From an uncultured Lachnospiraceae bacterium (GTDB lineage: Bacteria; Bacillota; Clostridia; Lachnospirales; Lachnospiraceae), in the NCBI GenBank assembly GCA_902783445.1, contig CACZQX010000027.1:1-7878 (forward strand): a stretch of DNA of 7,878 nt, given 5' to 3'. How positions within the stretch are numbered: position 1 is the first letter of the stretch; every line of letters starts with the position of its first letter. Below the pieces are notes generated by a model. It searched no databases. It was given only the letters and a program-made list of their open reading frames with translations, and was not told where the DNA came from. Positions 7,701-7,878 of this stretch are shown here, piece by piece. The translations under genes were made by a program, and so were the position numbers.

Positions 7701-7878
7701 AGCTTTAAGCATTACAGGATAACCGATTTCATCAGCAATTTTAAATACTTCATCAATGTACTTAACCGCATGGTCAACACCCGGAATAATAGGAACTTCC
7801 GCGTCGATAGCCATCTGTTTTGATGAAATCTTATCACCCATTTTGTTCATGATTTCGCTTGTAGGTCCGATGAAAACA
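4734..7878 (-). CDS. pyc: Pyruvate carboxylase (single-chain, biotin-dependent), 5'-truncated by window
   Basis: Cytoplasmic enzyme that makes oxaloacetate from pyruvate, bicarbonate and ATP, refilling the TCA and aspartate-family pathways. The reading frame stays open to the right edge: VFIGPTSEI precedes the first visible ATG (7850-7848) and matches the FIGP segment of biotin carboxylases, so that ATG is internal and roughly 110 residues are missing. 1,047 residues are visible, consistent with a full protein near 1,150. Order of domains: biotin carboxylase with ATP-grasp GGGGRG (from 7694) and EMNPRIQVEH (7316-7287); carboxyltransferase with DTTMRDAQQSLMATR (from 6587), the lysine expected to be carbamylated in AIKDMAG (codon 6065-6063), metal-binding HTH (5978-5970) and VTPSSK; then the biotin carrier domain with AMKM, biotin lysine codon 4850-4848, 37 residues from the end. 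The fused layout excludes AccC or a two-subunit PycA/PycB. One oddity is glutamine where most family members have DAHQS. A hairpin follows the stop. Confidence 0.97.
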   Translation of the reverse strand, partial: VFIGPTSEIMNKMGDKISSKQMAIDAEVPIIPGVDHAVKYIDEVFKIADEIGYPVMLKASNGGGGRGMRIVNSKEDMEKEFEEAKNESKKAFGDDKIFVEKYLRSPKHIEVQVLGDNYGNVVHLFDRDCSVQRRHQKVVEYAPAFSVPEETRKIIFDSAIRLSKKVGYRNAGTLEFLVDADNNPYFIEMNPRIQVEHTVSEAVTGIDLVQSQILVAEGYALDSPQINIPNQESIHQNGFSIQTRITTEDPKNNFLPDTGKIEVYRSGSGAGIRLDGGNAYTGAVISPYYDSLLVKAISHGRTFDDAIRKSTRALKEMRIRGVKTNIPFLINVLNHEVFKSGSCYTTFIEETPELFDLTQSQDRATKIIEFIGNQVVNAERKAPANTVYAMPKSPEYDKTKKIVGAKDEFLKLGAKDFTQKILKDSKLYVTDTTMRDAQQSLMATRVRTKDLLGAAPALNAALANAFSAETWGGATYDTAYRFLKESPWRRLKELTKAMPNTLQQMLLRASNAVGYSNYPDNVVREFIRISGEKGVDVFRIFDSLNWVENMKMPIEEALKTGKIVEGTLCYTGDISSPDEKKYTLDYYVKKSKELEALGCHVLAIKDMAGLLKPFAARELVGTLKEELNIPIHLHTHDSTGAGVATVLMAARAGVDIVDLALESMSSLTSQPTMNTVVEALRGTERDTGLDNDELTAVSRYFGEVRKLYAPFESEMKSPNSEIYKYEIPGGQYSNLLAQVKSMGAGDDFETIKMLYKEANDLLGNIVKVTPSSKAVGDFAIFMFQNKLTKDNILTDGKDLSYPDSVVDYFKGMMGQPEGGFPEELQKIVLKGQEPLTERPGKLMPDEDLGAIRKHLCDTYGYGDLDEDTLAQKVISYALYPKVYEDYCKHTQAYNDTTLLDSHVFFYGLRRGEETVLHMEEGKDLIIKLLEVVEPDEEGMRLVAFEVNGAVRHVMIQDNKLEVKADLRLKAEKGNPQHLGSSIPGTVGKVLVKEGDKVEVNMPLMTVEAMKMETTVVSKVAGSVDKIYVKEGDQVKPEDLLISFHLDK

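Noticed and set aside
7848..7850. ATG at 7850-7848 as the pyruvate carboxylase start
   Set aside because: The frame continues upstream to the window edge with a FIGP-type segment typical of biotin carboxylases, so this Met is internal and the gene is only truncated by the window.

Overview
This window reads as a piece of the core chromosome of an anaerobic, moderately low-GC Firmicute (Clostridia, probably Lachnospiraceae-like). That placement rests on base composition, strong GGAGG-type ribosome binding sites and the character of the proteins; it is an inference, not a database match. Every convincing gene lies on the minus strand, so the order of transcription runs from high to low coordinates. 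No RNA gene, insertion sequence, CRISPR array or prophage gene is visible.

Region by region, in transcription order: (1) 7878-4734 holds the 3' nine-tenths of a single-chain pyruvate carboxylase gene whose start lies beyond the right edge. (2) 4733-4553 is the only sizeable intergenic gap (181 bp). It carries a long hairpin just after the carboxylase stop and a strong sigma-A-type promoter (TTGACA, 18 bp, extended TGtTAGTAT) facing the next gene. (3) 4552-2166 is a three-gene polar amino acid ABC importer: lipoprotein binding protein, permease, ATPase. A 12-bp intercistronic hairpin separates the binding protein from the permease. (4) 2152-794 encodes a TrkA-type potassium-uptake regulatory protein, 13 bp after the ATPase. 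(5) 749-1 is the N-terminal, membrane-spanning part of an ABC exporter that starts at TTG and runs off the left edge.

How they fit together: pyruvate carboxylase supplies oxaloacetate and seems to be a separate transcription unit ending at the hairpin. The importer, trkA and probably the exporter look like one operon from the promoter at about 4600-4629, because gaps are 82, 13, 13 and 44 bp and no other terminator or promoter is evident. The hairpin after the binding protein fits the usual need for more binding protein than membrane components. TrkA normally works with a TrkH/TrkG channel, and none is in this window.

I did not find a previously undescribed system. The points worth a second look are regulatory: the two hairpins whose only imperfect stem pairs become G-U in minus-strand RNA, dyads overlapping the promoter, and the unusual placement of trkA. 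One residue substitution in the carboxylase signature is also noted.
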